64,000 nt of DNA, taken from the NCBI RefSeq assembly GCF_000327385.1, contig NW_008710427.1, positions 124,001-188,000 of the forward strand. Reading direction: 5' to 3'. Each line of letters opens with the position of its first letter. Position 1 is the first letter of the stretch. The position numbers and the translations under genes were made by a program. This document shows, one piece after another, positions 1 to 11,945 of this stretch. The notes beneath the pieces were generated by a model, which saw only the letters and a program-made list of their open reading frames with translations, was not told the DNA's origin and searched no databases. Source of the DNA: Lottia gigantea (lineage: Eukaryota > Mollusca > Gastropoda > Lottiidae).

Positions 1-250
1 ACTATTCATCAAATAAGATAACTGATATTAATGCTGCATCAGAATGTTGCTTTTATTTTTTACTATACCATTTTTGTTTCACCTTTCAGTAAGACATAAA
101 AAATCAAGTCAAAGAAATATTTCATGGCATCGATCACAATTATAGGTACTATGTTGAGATTTAGCAAGTGCTGTTGATTATATCATTGAACTATGTTCAT
201 TGTCGTGCGATATGCTTCCCCTACAGACCCAACAGCCATAGAGACAAAAC

Positions 251-269
251 TTTATTTCTTTATTTTATT
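251..269 (-). terminator. Candidate poly(A) signals for emx-A
   Basis: Three AATAAA hexamers (TTTATT on the plus strand, at 251-256, 259-264 and 264-269) cluster about 690 nt downstream of the emx-A stop. AT-rich DNA yields such hexamers by chance, so this is only a candidate 3' end. Confidence 0.3.
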
Positions 270-502
270 TTTTTGTTTATACAATTTCTCGTTGAAAATT
301 GGAAAAGAATACATCAGTGGGTAAATTAAAAAAAAACAAACCATTTCAAATTTAAAAACCACAAAAAGATGATATGAATTGAGTAACTATTGGATTTCAC
401 GTTCAAGATGGAGTTGGGGGAAACTGATCTCTGATCGATTAAAAATTAAAGCTCAATATTAAAAAAGTTAGAACTGGAGAATCAATAACAAGTAATATAA
501 AT

Positions 503-793
503 TTATAATAACAAATATTTAACATTATATTTTAGTATATACAAACTTACAAACTGTTCAGGCAATATCTGAATCTGATCCCATTTAATACACAGGCATT
601 CGCTAGGCTGTTTACGCATTGACACATTAGTAAATATTGTACACACATTCCACGCTACAACTGAATTCCTTTCATTTAGGGTCTTGATATTTACCATTTC
701 GTCTGTGTTGAGATAAGATATTCCACCAAGGATTATGTTCTGGGGTTTATGGCAGTCTTTGATATCACTTGGACGGAACGCGAGTGTTCATCA
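503..793 (-). other. Unidentified coding-like open segment downstream of emx-A
   Basis: An open frame of about 96 codons runs from a stop just above 793 through ACTCGCGTTCCG... and ends with a donor-like TTT|GTAAGT. It contains DCHKPQNIILGG and PSECLCIKWDQIQILPEQF. Base composition is less AT-rich than the surroundings. I do not recognise the protein and see no convincing acceptor. It may be emx-A 3' UTR that is open by chance, a gene relic, or a piece of a repeat. Confidence 0.22.
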
Positions 794-956
794 TTTCTCA
801 TGACGTATGATCCATCAAAACCCACAGAGTTATCGTTTCTTACTCAACCGGAAGTGGTCTTCATCTAGAAGAGAAACTCTTAGTTGACATTCTATGCGAA
901 CCGGAAGTATCGCCAAGAAACTGAAATTAAACCACACAAGTTTGATGTTGGAGTCA

Positions 957-1139
957 CTACGATTCGCATGTCACTGATACTTCTTCATCTTCAGATTCAA
1001 TATGACTATCATCCATATCAATGTCACTGCCATCACTATCTTCCATACCCGGAGCTCTCGGTGATGATGAACCTCCACCTTCTTCCTCTGCTTTCATTCG
1101 CTTATGTTTTGTTCTTCTATTTTGAAACCATACTTTAAC
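957..1139 (-). CDS. emx: emx-A exon 3 (recognition helix and acidic tail)
   Basis: The acceptor is ATTTTGCAG|GTTAAA. It encodes [14 protein letters not shown] and then an acidic tail ending VTCES before TAG at 957-959. Confidence 0.93.
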   Translation of the reverse strand, partial: VKVWFQNRRTKHKRMKAEEEGGGSSSPRAPGMEDSDGSDIDMDDSHIESEDEEVSVTCES

Positions 1140-4100
1140 CTGCAAAATATAACATTTCTCAAGTCAAAAAACTTTTCCAGTCTTTCATGCTGTATGAATA
1201 TATACTAACAGAAACTTTATTATGAACATGGAAAAGCTGTTTTGAATTTGCAACATGATTTGGAATTCATCAACTCAATTAATGTAACATGTATACATAG
1301 TATTTGGAAAAATAATACAACACTTTGCAGGTAATATTTTCGACAAACTGTAAGACGTATCGATTTCCGAGTTCATCATTATCAAAACAGATCATACCGT
1401 GCTGTGAAAGGATACCTCAAAACACCAGGTGCGATGAATAACAATTTTCGAATATTTTAGGTGAAAGAAAATACAAATTAAGGGGCTAAACCAGGCTTGA
1501 AGTCACAAATTTTCTGTAACTTGAGAGGGTCTATATGTAATTGTGAATTGTTTGCTAATGTCGTGAAGCGTAACCTTATTACGAGATATTTAAGTAGAGT
1601 TTTAGAAGGATTGATTGAGACACGAAGATAAAAACATCAGTCATTGATATGTTCTTATATTACAGTAATAGCAGGTCATAGCATGATTGTCTCGATGAAC
1701 AAAGAGAAAAGTTGATAAAAATCGCATTAGAAATTAGTAGCAATTACGCCATCGCTCTCAAATCCCTAAACACTTCTCGTATTTCAACGCGAGAATCGAC
1801 GAAGAGTCAACTAACGTTGATAATGTTTGGTGTTAATCGAGTTGGAGAGAGTTTAATAGCTCTTCTTCACGCATACAGATAATATTCAAATATCACTGAC
1901 AGTTTGTAAACCCGCTTCCCCCCTGCAACCCATCGCTTCATTTAACACGTAATTCACATTCTTTTCAGTTAATCGTTGAATTTGGTGTTATCTGTGTTGT
2001 GTTGTGATTATGTTATCATTACAAATCCCAGCAGAACATCTCAGTTGCATGCGGTCAGAGATTAAATAGCCTCTGGCTCGTCCCTGTGGACAAACAGTCT
2101 ACACGCTTGTTATCCTTCAAACAACTCTTAATCGAATTCTTAGCCAACCGTGCAATATCGCACAAAAAAGAAAGGGTCGCCATCTTAACCTCAAACTGTG
2201 GTTACAATAACTGCGGGCTAAATTTTATCTCGAAATATCATTGGACAATAATAAGTGTCATTAAGTCTGAATTGGCAACAAGATAAACCTTAGACTAAAC
2301 CACTTTAAAAACTCTCTACGCCAAATTGTTTAACCACTACTGAATTTTCTCATTGAATCAACAGATACCTCCGGGACAAATTTACTCTTGAAACCATACC
2401 ATATTTACAATAAATCATGAAAATTTGCTTAATCAGGAGTCCATTAGTCAGTATGGTTCTAAAAAAGACGATAGTTATATTGAAATGATACTAAACTATC
2501 ATTCTGATCTAAACCAAATATGATTTCATCAAAAATTTTACTGTGGCTTTAATCGTTTCATAATAATTCATTTCTTTGCTTGGATTTGAAAGCCATTTCG
2601 GATGCAGCATGAAAAGCTGAAAGGAGATAGTTTGAATAAGCGTCTGATTAATGATTGTTTTTAAAATAATCGAAGTAATTTGATAGTTTTAACATCAATT
2701 TAGAATTATCGTCCTTGTTATTATCCGACATCATTAAAGACTGAGAGAAAAATTAAAACATCAAATTTCACAGCATATTATGTCAGTTATCAGAGATTAT
2801 CAAAATATAATAAAATTGGAAATGGTGGTTTTATATTACGCGTCGTCATTCTACTTTTAACAACAAATTAATCAGCGTTTGTTTATTTATTTGATTCTAT
2901 GATGTTTTTGCTTCTAATTCCACAGTTATATATTATATTTCTCATCCAAAACACATTTTGATAACAATCTAATAAACTACCTTTTTATATTTCCTTTTTT
3001 TTTTGTAAGATCCATGCTTTAATTAACTTTACTTTAAAAGGTTCATATAATATGCTTCCAAAATATGTTCACTTCGGAATTTTCTTTTTAAAAATTTAAA
3101 TATTAAAGTTTATCATTTATTTAACCTATACATATAGAACAAATTTCATTTTGCACATGATCTTGTAGTTTAGAATATGTGTACCATGAATTTTGATAAA
3201 AAAAATTAAATCTAAAAACAATTTGGTTTACTATTACAGATTTCAGATCATTCCACGATAATATTTGTTTTGGTAATTTAGATTTTTATACGATTTTCAT
3301 TTCTAAAATATTAAAAACTTAGATCCTTTTTGATTTTGCGATCGGTGAAGTTAATAAATTTAAAACCAACTTCCCATGCTTAAATATGAATATTTTGAAT
3401 TATATTTGCATATTATATGGAATACTAACCTGTGTTTCACTGAGTTGTAATTTACTGGCGAGACCCTTTCTTTCTTGACCAACAACATAATGATTCTTCT
3501 CAAAAGCTTGTTCTAATTGTAATAACTGGGAAGGAGAAAATGCTGTTCGATTTCTCTTTGGTTTTCTATATGGATGGAATAACAAACCGGGATGTGGGCC
3601 CACTGAAAAAAATAAGATTTAGATGATGATCTAAAATAAAATATAAAACGATCTCAAGACTTCAATAATTTATACCCTGATGGTTCCAAGAATAGTGACT
3701 TATTCCAGGTTTTTTTTCGTGATTTAACCGTTTAAAAAACTATTATTAATTGATAACAATAACAATTTGTGTTAATTTGTTATTAGTGTCTTATATGTTC
3801 CTAACGTTTTTCAAGTGTCCATCATTTCATTTTTTCACCGTATAAGATTTTTATTTAAGTAAAATTTGAAAGAAATTGAAAATAAAAGTTCACTTTCCTT
3901 TAGCGTCGTAATTACAAAAAGATTAAAGGAATAATGCAGTACTTTCTTTTCAAAGCACGAAACTTTGACAATGAAAGAGATAGCATTCATTATTTTCCAA
4001 TATCACAGCCATTTAAAGAATATCTGTAGACCAAATAATGGAACAAAGGGTCAAAACACGAGTTCTTTCATACACGTGACTATTGATTAGAAAATATTGA

Positions 4101-5941
4101 AAAGTTATCCTTTTGATTATGATAAAAGTTTTGATAATGTGTCATATTGTGAAGTATAATATGATAATTAATCTGAAGACATTTTTAATATTGACATAAA
4201 ATACTGGGCATTATCAAACATATAGTACATCAATAAATCGCTTGTTATTTGTCGATTTCTTTTTTTAATTTATCGCATCAGAATGACAATATTTTCAGAC
4301 TTTACCTGGCATTGTTCAAGAGCAACAAGTAATATCTTATCACACATTTAACATTCAATGCGCCATTGGTCTGTTGTGGATTTTAAAACTGTTGTTAAGA
4401 TTGATTGCTATATTCTTGTATTTACTTATAGTTTTCTTTGTCTAATATTTCCAAGACAATTACAGGAATCTAATAATGATTAAATGTTTCGCGGTTCGGT
4501 TCGTTAGTAGGCCTATTTTGTTTATTTTTTTTTTATTTTTTCACATCAAATTGAAAATATATATATTGTCTTTGTTTTCATCAATAGACACAAATCATGT
4601 CAATGTTAATGGCTTTGAATATAAATGTAGTAATTTTATATGTAGAGGTTTCAGTAAAAGTAATCACAATATAGAGGAATATACACCATATGACTACATC
4701 TTTTATTGTAATGACATCCTTCAGTGGATTACATTATATTTATTATTTATATACATGTATGTAAATATTATCATAAAATAACAACACGCCTACAAAAGTT
4801 AAAATTATGTTTAAGATTTTAATTTCAAATGAAATCATTGATTTCAGAGCTTCAATTCGGGCCATTTTCCTTCAATATTATTGTATGCCTTACAGAACAT
4901 ATTTCACAGTTGGTTTCATTTCTATATATTATTATTATTAGTAATTATTATCATTACTCGTGTAAGTAAATGTAAAGAAAAACTATATAAATCAGTTTCA
5001 CCTTAAACTCTCGGTGCATATGTAACAAGATCCATTATTACAATAAAATCTACCTTATGCAAAGACTATATATAAAAGAAAATATTTTTCAATTTATGGA
5101 GATATATGGCCCATTATCACGCGTTTTCGTTAGTAAAATTATGAAAGATTTTTAAAAGTGAACACATGTGTTATCTCATAATTATTATGTGTGTTACTAA
5201 TTCCAAGATTTAAGTCTTCTAACAGAGGTTTAAATACAAAATTCGAAGTTGTGAGTATAATTCAATTAATATAGTTCTATTAAAATACTGTAATTACAGT
5301 TATGAGTGATCTGAGAGTCTGTAAACATGTTCATAACATGTTAAAACAGCAGATTTCCTTTTCTCGGTAGAAGCTGTAGCGGCTTTTACTTCCGGTATGC
5401 AATGGTAGTTATTGCCTGATTCAATATATTGATTTTGCCTGATTGGTGATCATTTCAAGGTTTTAATTATACTAAGAAATCTGTTTTTTTTAAATCATAA
5501 TGAGAGAATATATAAAGATTGTTTAAAATGAAACTTACTTGGATAACGAGGATGCATGAAACCAGGATATCTGGCTAACCATTGTTGGTGTGGATGAGGT
5601 ATATCTCGACCTAGTCCATACAGTAAAGGATTAATAGGTAATGATGATATTTGATGGGTTTGAAACGGTGAAGGATTCACTCCCGATAATACACGATTAC
5701 ACATTCTTAATGGTTGAAATAAACTGCTTTCATTATGTCCGTTTAAATTTGTAAATAAATGTTTTAATTCATCACCAGTGTATCGGTTACATCGGTTCTC
5801 CATTTCAGGAGATCCGGTTTTGTCCATTCGTGGAGATTCTGGTGATTTGGAACGCTCCCTTTCATCTGTTCTTCCTATTAAAGCATCTATTGAAAATCCG
5901 TGAGGTTTTTTCACTCTCGGTTCCATAGCCATTGTTGCCAT
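957..5941 (-). CDS. emx: emx-A: Emx/ems-family homeobox transcription factor, 3 coding exons
   Basis: The coding exons are 5539-5941, 3430-3602 and 957-1139 (759 nt, 252 residues); phases agree at both joins. Residues 15-23 read GFSIDALIG, matching the eh1-like Groucho-binding motif near the N-terminus of Emx proteins. QWLARY at about 120-125 lies where the family has its hexapeptide-like motif. FHPYRKPKR leads into a homeodomain at about 149-208 with Trp48 (W196), Gln50 (Q198) and Asn51 (N199). The stretch SPSQLL...FEKNHYVVG is diagnostic of Emx/ems/E5. The C-terminal tail is acidic and Ser-rich. Family knowledge: a nuclear DNA-binding regulator of anterior nervous-system and ectodermal patterning. 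The start is the ATG at 5941 (MATMAMEP); the frame stays open upstream to an ATG at 6049, and a later ATG (MEPRVKK) is also possible. emx-B lies about 18 kb upstream on the same strand. Confidence 0.93.
1140..3429 (-). other. emx-A intron 2
   Basis: GT-AG intron of about 2.3 kb that splits the homeodomain between residues 44 and 45, a position shared by Emx-family genes. It is AT-rich, and no gene, RNA or mobile element was recognised in it. Confidence 0.8.
3430..3602 (-). CDS. emx: emx-A exon 2 (homeodomain residues 1-44)
   Basis: The acceptor is TTTTTCAG|TGGGCCC and the donor ACACAG|GTTAGT. It is 173 nt, the same length and phase as emx-B exon 2. It encodes the flank [12 protein letters not shown] and homeodomain helices 1-2 up to SETQ. 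Confidence 0.94.
3603..5538 (-). other. emx-A intron 1
   Basis: GT-AG phase-1 intron of about 1.9 kb just upstream of the homeodomain exon. The plus-strand open frame at 4476-4781 has no family features and extreme AT bias, so it is not called a gene. Confidence 0.8.
5539..5941 (-). CDS. emx: emx-A exon 1
   Basis: Encodes residues 1-134 plus one base of codon 135. It ends TATCCAA|GTAAGT. It carries the eh1-like motif, a charged [15 protein letters not shown] segment and a Pro/His-rich stretch before the homeodomain exon. Confidence 0.9.
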
Positions 5942-6261
5942 TTTTATTTCATTTGATAAAATCTCAGGATACAATGTAAAATGTCCTCTGGTATTAACTA
6001 ACACAAACACTGTACTTGAATTGATCGTCAGGTATTGAAATATAGTCAAGTTCGTCTGCTATAACAGTTGTTAATGGCGGCTGACCAACGAGAATACTAA
6101 ATTCCTTACGGCGTTTCGTTGCCTTTAACACTAAATAAGTTGTAGCATTAAACGTTAAACAATTAAACATCGAATAAAATTCATGTGGTGAAAATTACTT
6201 CTTCATCCTCCTATCTCTTCTTTTTGTCATCAATTTGACAGGACACAGCCTTCCGGATTCT

Positions 6262-6290
6262 CATCCAATCAGAATACTCTATTGGTTAGT
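6262..6290 (-). promoter_or_regulatory. Paired CCAAT boxes upstream of emx-A
   Basis: Two CCAAT motifs in opposite orientation (TCCAATCAG and ATTGGTTAG on the plus strand) lie within 25 bp, about 330 bp upstream of the chosen emx-A start. This fits a proximal promoter. The emx-B upstream region also has a CCAAT box. No transcription start site can be seen. Confidence 0.3.
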
Positions 6291-9200
6291 ATGGGCGAGG
6301 CGGTAAATTGCTCTGATTATGATTGGTTTAAAAATGGACACGCGATTGTCGATCTATATCAAGATATTTATCATGAAATAAAGAGTGTTAATAAAATGAG
6401 TAAAAATCAATCGATGAATATAAAAATTGCGAAAACTCGACACCGTTGCACTGATTGTACACATTATGAATTTTCTAAACCTCAAAGAAATGGCCACAGC
6501 TGTACCATATTACCACAAGGCATAGATTTTACAATAAAACAATAGGCGTGAAATCAAATCTCTAAATAATAAGGGGTTATAGATTATATATATTATAGAA
6601 GGGGTCAACTAAACACGGTTATGGCCATTAGTTTTAAAATATGATTTCAGATCAACAATAATAAAATGCAGAAACATATGTTGCATATCCCTAGAAAATG
6701 ACTGCTATTTAGATATAAAGAAGAAAGAATATTAACAGTAAAATAAATCATTTAAGAAAGATGTGTGTGATAAAACGTTATGAAATGCACATTTGATTAA
6801 AAATATCCTACATACATTTATTGTCAAAATATCTTTAATTGTATATCCGATAATATACTAGATTTTACTCGTGAATATTGCTACATTACTTCTATTCTCG
6901 GTATAACTTTTAAAACTGAGAATTCGGTAGGAACTGCTGTATTTTTTATTCTGGTTTTCGTTGCATTTTTTCTTATCCTAAAAAGTTTGTGTAATCAATT
7001 TTACTTCAGTAAAGCATTTACCAGAAAATAAAGAAATTAGAAGCCATATCTGGTCTAGAAATGGAATATAGACTTGAAAGTTCTTTAAACAAAATAGACA
7101 GTAATTGATGAGTTTAGATCATTTGGATCGGAAACTAGGAACAATCAGCTTCCTTTTCAGACGGTAGAAAAAACACGTGAGACTAATTTGAAGCTAAAAG
7201 GCTTCTTTAGTTTTGGATTGGTAAGGGAGATAATTTGATGTGTTTATAATCGTGTAAATGTTGTTTCGTCTGGAAAGGCTAATTTTATATGACGACAATA
7301 ACTGTTGTAAAACAGGTTCCTTTTCTTAAAGATCACACCTAAATACCATTTATCTATGAAATGTTGGCTTAATGACATTTTAGAATAAAATATTTGTTAC
7401 CACGCCATGTATTAACCATTTTATTTTACACCAGTGTGATTTGCAATGATAATGGGAAGAAATTGAGGATGATAATTCGTGCCTTATAACTGAAACTAGT
7501 TATTACTGAGAAATTGATGGTAGTTATTATACACTACCAAATATAGCTCTGTGATTGTCAATTAATTTAGCAAAGACATTTATCACAAACTAAATGGGAT
7601 AATTAATAAAGTCCTAGATAGGGCATAATTGTTAATTTATTGACCCAAGAAAGATTAGGTTCAAATGCGAAAAATCATTAGAAAAACATGGCTTGAAGTG
7701 TTCTGATCAATAATATTAAATTCCTGTCTTTGGAAAAATAATACAGCTTCTCTCAAAGCAATTTGCAAATATAAACAACGAGGTCGGACGATTTTAAAAT
7801 TTGCTAACGATTACAAATCTCTCATTTTTCATGAATTCAATGCAAGTTTTGGGTTCAACGGTTTTTTAAAAATCATATCCTTGTGAAGTTCAAACCTATA
7901 TATTTCTAAGAATTAGCTTTATTACAATTAAAGCTATCTTTTATATCATACTATAAGGTACACAAAAATACCTTTATCAGCCAAATAGATTCAGATAATA
8001 GTATTGTTGGGGTATTTGTTATCATTGATGTAAAAATATACGTCTTTTAGTATAACTCTCAGATCTATGTTGAAGAGTTTTATATCATACAAACATGAAA
8101 ATAAGTAGCTTAGTGATTCTAACACTACAATAATAGGTTAAAATGGGCTTCTTGATAACTGATAAAAGAAAATATGATAGATAGAGTGTTTTCATCATAT
8201 ACGTCTCATTTTTCTTGCCAACATAGTCTTTGGTGAACCTAAACCCATCTACCTTATAATTTACATATATAACTGACATATAACATCTAATATTTAACAA
8301 TAAATACATACGTCAATCATCTAGAGCTGTAATAGTGTCTAGGAATGGCTTAAATATAAAACTATATCAACCGACAAATATCCTTTGACTTTGATACAAA
8401 TTTATGCCTTTCTTGCAAATGATAGCAATTACTACAAGTCGTGGCAAGCTAATTTATCAGACAAATTGCCGTGAATTTTGTCATCAATCTTCTACTAATT
8501 TACAATTATCGTAAAATACACGCAGGTTTTACAAAGAAGAGAAAAACAATGTCTGAAATAAAAAGACACATGGTTCAATGATGCCTTACTGTTCTACACC
8601 CTAATATGTCAATCTGATATTTCTATATTATTCCGAATAGCGGAGAGTCTCTGGGCACCATTTGGTTGTAAAATTTCAAGATCTGATCAGGAAAAATCTT
8701 ATCATAGTCCTTGTGCAGTCATTTCAGTTGACCCCAACATTAAGTAGGTAAACCTCTTTCATTTCAGATCTTATGTAAACTCCGATAATAAGCGTTCGAA
8801 TTAAATATTTGAGTGGTGGAATGGGTCAGAGTAGATCATTGTGTCAGCATATAATGTCATAGCCAAGTTCACATTGAAAGATATAAAAACTACAATTTCT
8901 ATTATTGTTTTAATTATCAAGGTGAGAAATGTATATCGGTCAAAACCCCTAATATAGCTTAATATAACCTAATTTACTCTATTCGAATCTAAAACTATTA
9001 CCCTACATTTCTTAATAATAGAAAGTGTAAATTGAATTTCAGCCTACAGTCTTGCCCCCACCATGAAATGAAACTGTTTCTGTTTCTTTTCCAGTATGAT
9101 ACAGGTAAAACATGATGTTTATAACAATACAAACAAACTTGTAAATTTATAAATATAAAGGATTTTTATTCACAAAAATATCCATAATTATAAATGTTGA

Positions 9201-11729
9201 TATATATGACGCTGGTTTACATTGCAAACGTAAATTTATGGCAATGAATGCTCATTTATTATAGTTAACTATGATGGTCAAAAATTGCAGTATCATACAA
9301 ACATTTCAATAACAAAAAATTTTGTGGCTTTTGCAACCCAGAGCACCAACTGACGTTTGCTCTTATTTCCATTCATTATCGCTGTACTCACGGAAAGGCC
9401 TGTGAAATATCTGTTTCTTGTAGGCCATGACCCACAGTAAAAAGGGACACCTTATAACTTAAAGACTATCAGATTGTTGATCTAAATACAGTGAAAGCAT
9501 GAATACATGCATCTGCTACATATCACTGCGACTTGAACAAGGTTATATTTAGAAAGTCGGGGGAGGAGTGGGATGAAACCATTTTTACTGTTACTTTGAT
9601 TACTAATTTCAAGGTGCTTCTATAACAAGTATTTAACAACTAAGTATCATTTAACAAGCTAAAACAAGTTTAAACTACTGTCTTTAAGTAAATCAATTAG
9701 CAATAGGAAGAAATGTGTATACAGTTCCTTTAGACAAGATTTGTGAAAACGTGATAGTGGTAAAGAAGTTGAACACGACGATTATGGAGGGTAAATACAG
9801 CCAAATAGTTTGAGTAAGTCGATAAATCGTTAAACAAATTATACCTTTTTAATGTAACATTATAATTAATTTTGTCATCTAACGTCTATTTGCGAATTGA
9901 AGGGAAAAGATAATAAATCAACTTCCATATTATGAAAATATAAATGTTCAATATTTATGAAAAACATCTACAAAACACGAAATACCTTTCACTTCTTTGA
10001 CCAAATTTACGCTAAGTCACGAAGATGTTCATTTTATTCTCTAACAAGCTCTAAAATTCTCATTTAAGCTATTTTCTCTGTTTATTTTCCAATCAGAGGC
10101 GCATTAAACCCAACAAATGTTTGAAGTATCTCTTAATTGCCTTTCATAAACGCAAATATTAGCAATAATAACAATCACTGATCGGTTACTCCAGACAAAA
10201 ACCACCAGCCTCATGTGATTGTTGACTCGATCAACAGGTCATTAAAGTAATCTTTGTGTTGGGTTGTTGAAAGGATGAAAATATTCAATAAATCTCGATT
10301 AACTAGTCAATTGGTCTGTAAATTCTACACTTTATCTAAATATTGCCAATTTATATAGAACAGAATTAACTGAATAGCAGTCCTGTTATTTCAGATATCA
10401 AATCCTACCAAAAAGCATGTTTTTCGTTGAGAGTGTATCCGGTCAACCGACTATTAAAGAAGTACGAGTTCGTATCGTGATAAAATAACCGTTTTTTCAA
10501 TATGAAATGATATCTGATATAAAATTAATGAAATAAACGAGTGGTTCTATTGACAATTGATTTTACTAGGGATTTTAACTACTTGAAACAGATTAAAAGT
10601 GAAATGAACACTAATGATAAAATAAATAAAACATTACTGTTATCATAAAATCATAAGTTAACTAAACATATTCCATACATCTGTATTTCTCTAATAGAAA
10701 AACATTACTGTTATTCAAATTATCTGAAATAAGCGAGAACAATCACAACTTGCTTCATTTCAATGTTTCTTCTCGTTCATAATATTATACAACGATAGTT
10801 AGTACATTAAGAATCAAAAATGCCCAGTTCAGGAAAACCTTATCCACAACATGAAAACTTCCAGGTGATTTTAATGGACTATTATCAGCTAATTTTTTAA
10901 CATTGGTTTTGGTTGGTTAGCAGGGGATTTTAATTTTAGTGAGATTTTATAATGTGGAAATTTGTAGAAATATCTCCTTTAATGTAATACACAAAACCGC
11001 TAGACAGTTTATGAAAAACATATAATTGATCATAAATATTTTAAAAGAATCTTGATTTTATTATGTCTTTTCTAAAAGACGTAGTTATTGTTGTTACATT
11101 ATAAATATCCTTTTGTAAAAGGTTTTAAATAAAATCTTAAACTCGATTTTACCAACAGCTTGCGGTTTATTACAATGATTTACATTTATTAATATTGTGA
11201 AATGCAGTTACTTATATAACAAATCAAACTTATTGTTATTGACATTTGTATAATTTCTTTACTTTTATTACTTATTTTGTCTCGCATTTTGATATATTAA
11301 ATTAATAATGCCACTGCTTTCTTTTACATGAAACGCCTAGTTTTTAGTCAATTATGCTGTAAGACTGAAGAAAGGTCAAACATTTCTTTATGTTATTTCA
11401 AAGGAGGGAGGGGGTGTCAGTTTCATAAAAAAAAAACAGGAATCGAGACAATTTTTTTCTCTTTATTACTGCCAGGATTTAAATATTTGAAAATTTACTA
11501 CACACATTTTGTGCACACAGTCATTTTAAGGTACGATTGCGCGAAACCAATGGCCCATGACCTACAATTTCGCCTATTCAAAGTTGCAGATTTATAACCA
11601 TTGTCCATTTTCCGTTTTTAAAAATATGTGGTGATCGGTTTTTTTTTCTCCTGTTCACGTTTTTATGTGATGAGAAATATAAATTAAAGTCTTAGAAATT
11701 GTTTTGAAAGCTTCATGTTTATATTTTAA
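6291..11729. other. Non-coding region upstream of emx-A
   Basis: About 5.4 kb of AT-rich DNA. The plus-strand open frame 6282-6545 (87 codons) starts at the emx-A promoter, but it has no recognisable domain and ends in low-complexity codons. No RNA gene or mobile element was identified. Confidence 0.5.
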
Positions 11730-11945
11730 AGGGACAGATATGCCATTTTGGGTGGTTGATTTTAGTCTTGAATATATGTAAATAGTACAAGAGCCGACGA
11801 AAATTACATAATTCCGTTAAAAATACTTCAAACTAGGATTTTTTCTCACTATTTCTATATATGTCTTTTCTATTACTATTACTGATTTTCAGTTTCTGAG
11901 ACTAAAGTATGATTGTTCAAAAAAATGGCATACCTGTCTCTTTAA
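11726..11945. mobile_element. 212-bp MITE with TTAA target-site duplication
   Basis: Terminal inverted repeats AGGGACAGATATGCCATTTT (from 11730) and, inverted, AGAGACAGGTATGCCATTTT (ending 11941) differ at two positions over 20 bp. TTAA flanks both ends (11726-11729 and 11942-11945). There is no coding capacity. TTAA duplication together with short inverted repeats suggests a non-autonomous element moved by a piggyBac-type transposase. The family assignment is inference. Confidence 0.72.

Noticed and set aside
6282-6545. 87-codon plus-strand frame divergent from emx-A
   Set aside because: It begins inside the CCAAT-containing promoter, has no recognisable domain, and its second half is typical of open AT-rich DNA. 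A divergent non-coding transcript is possible but unsupported.
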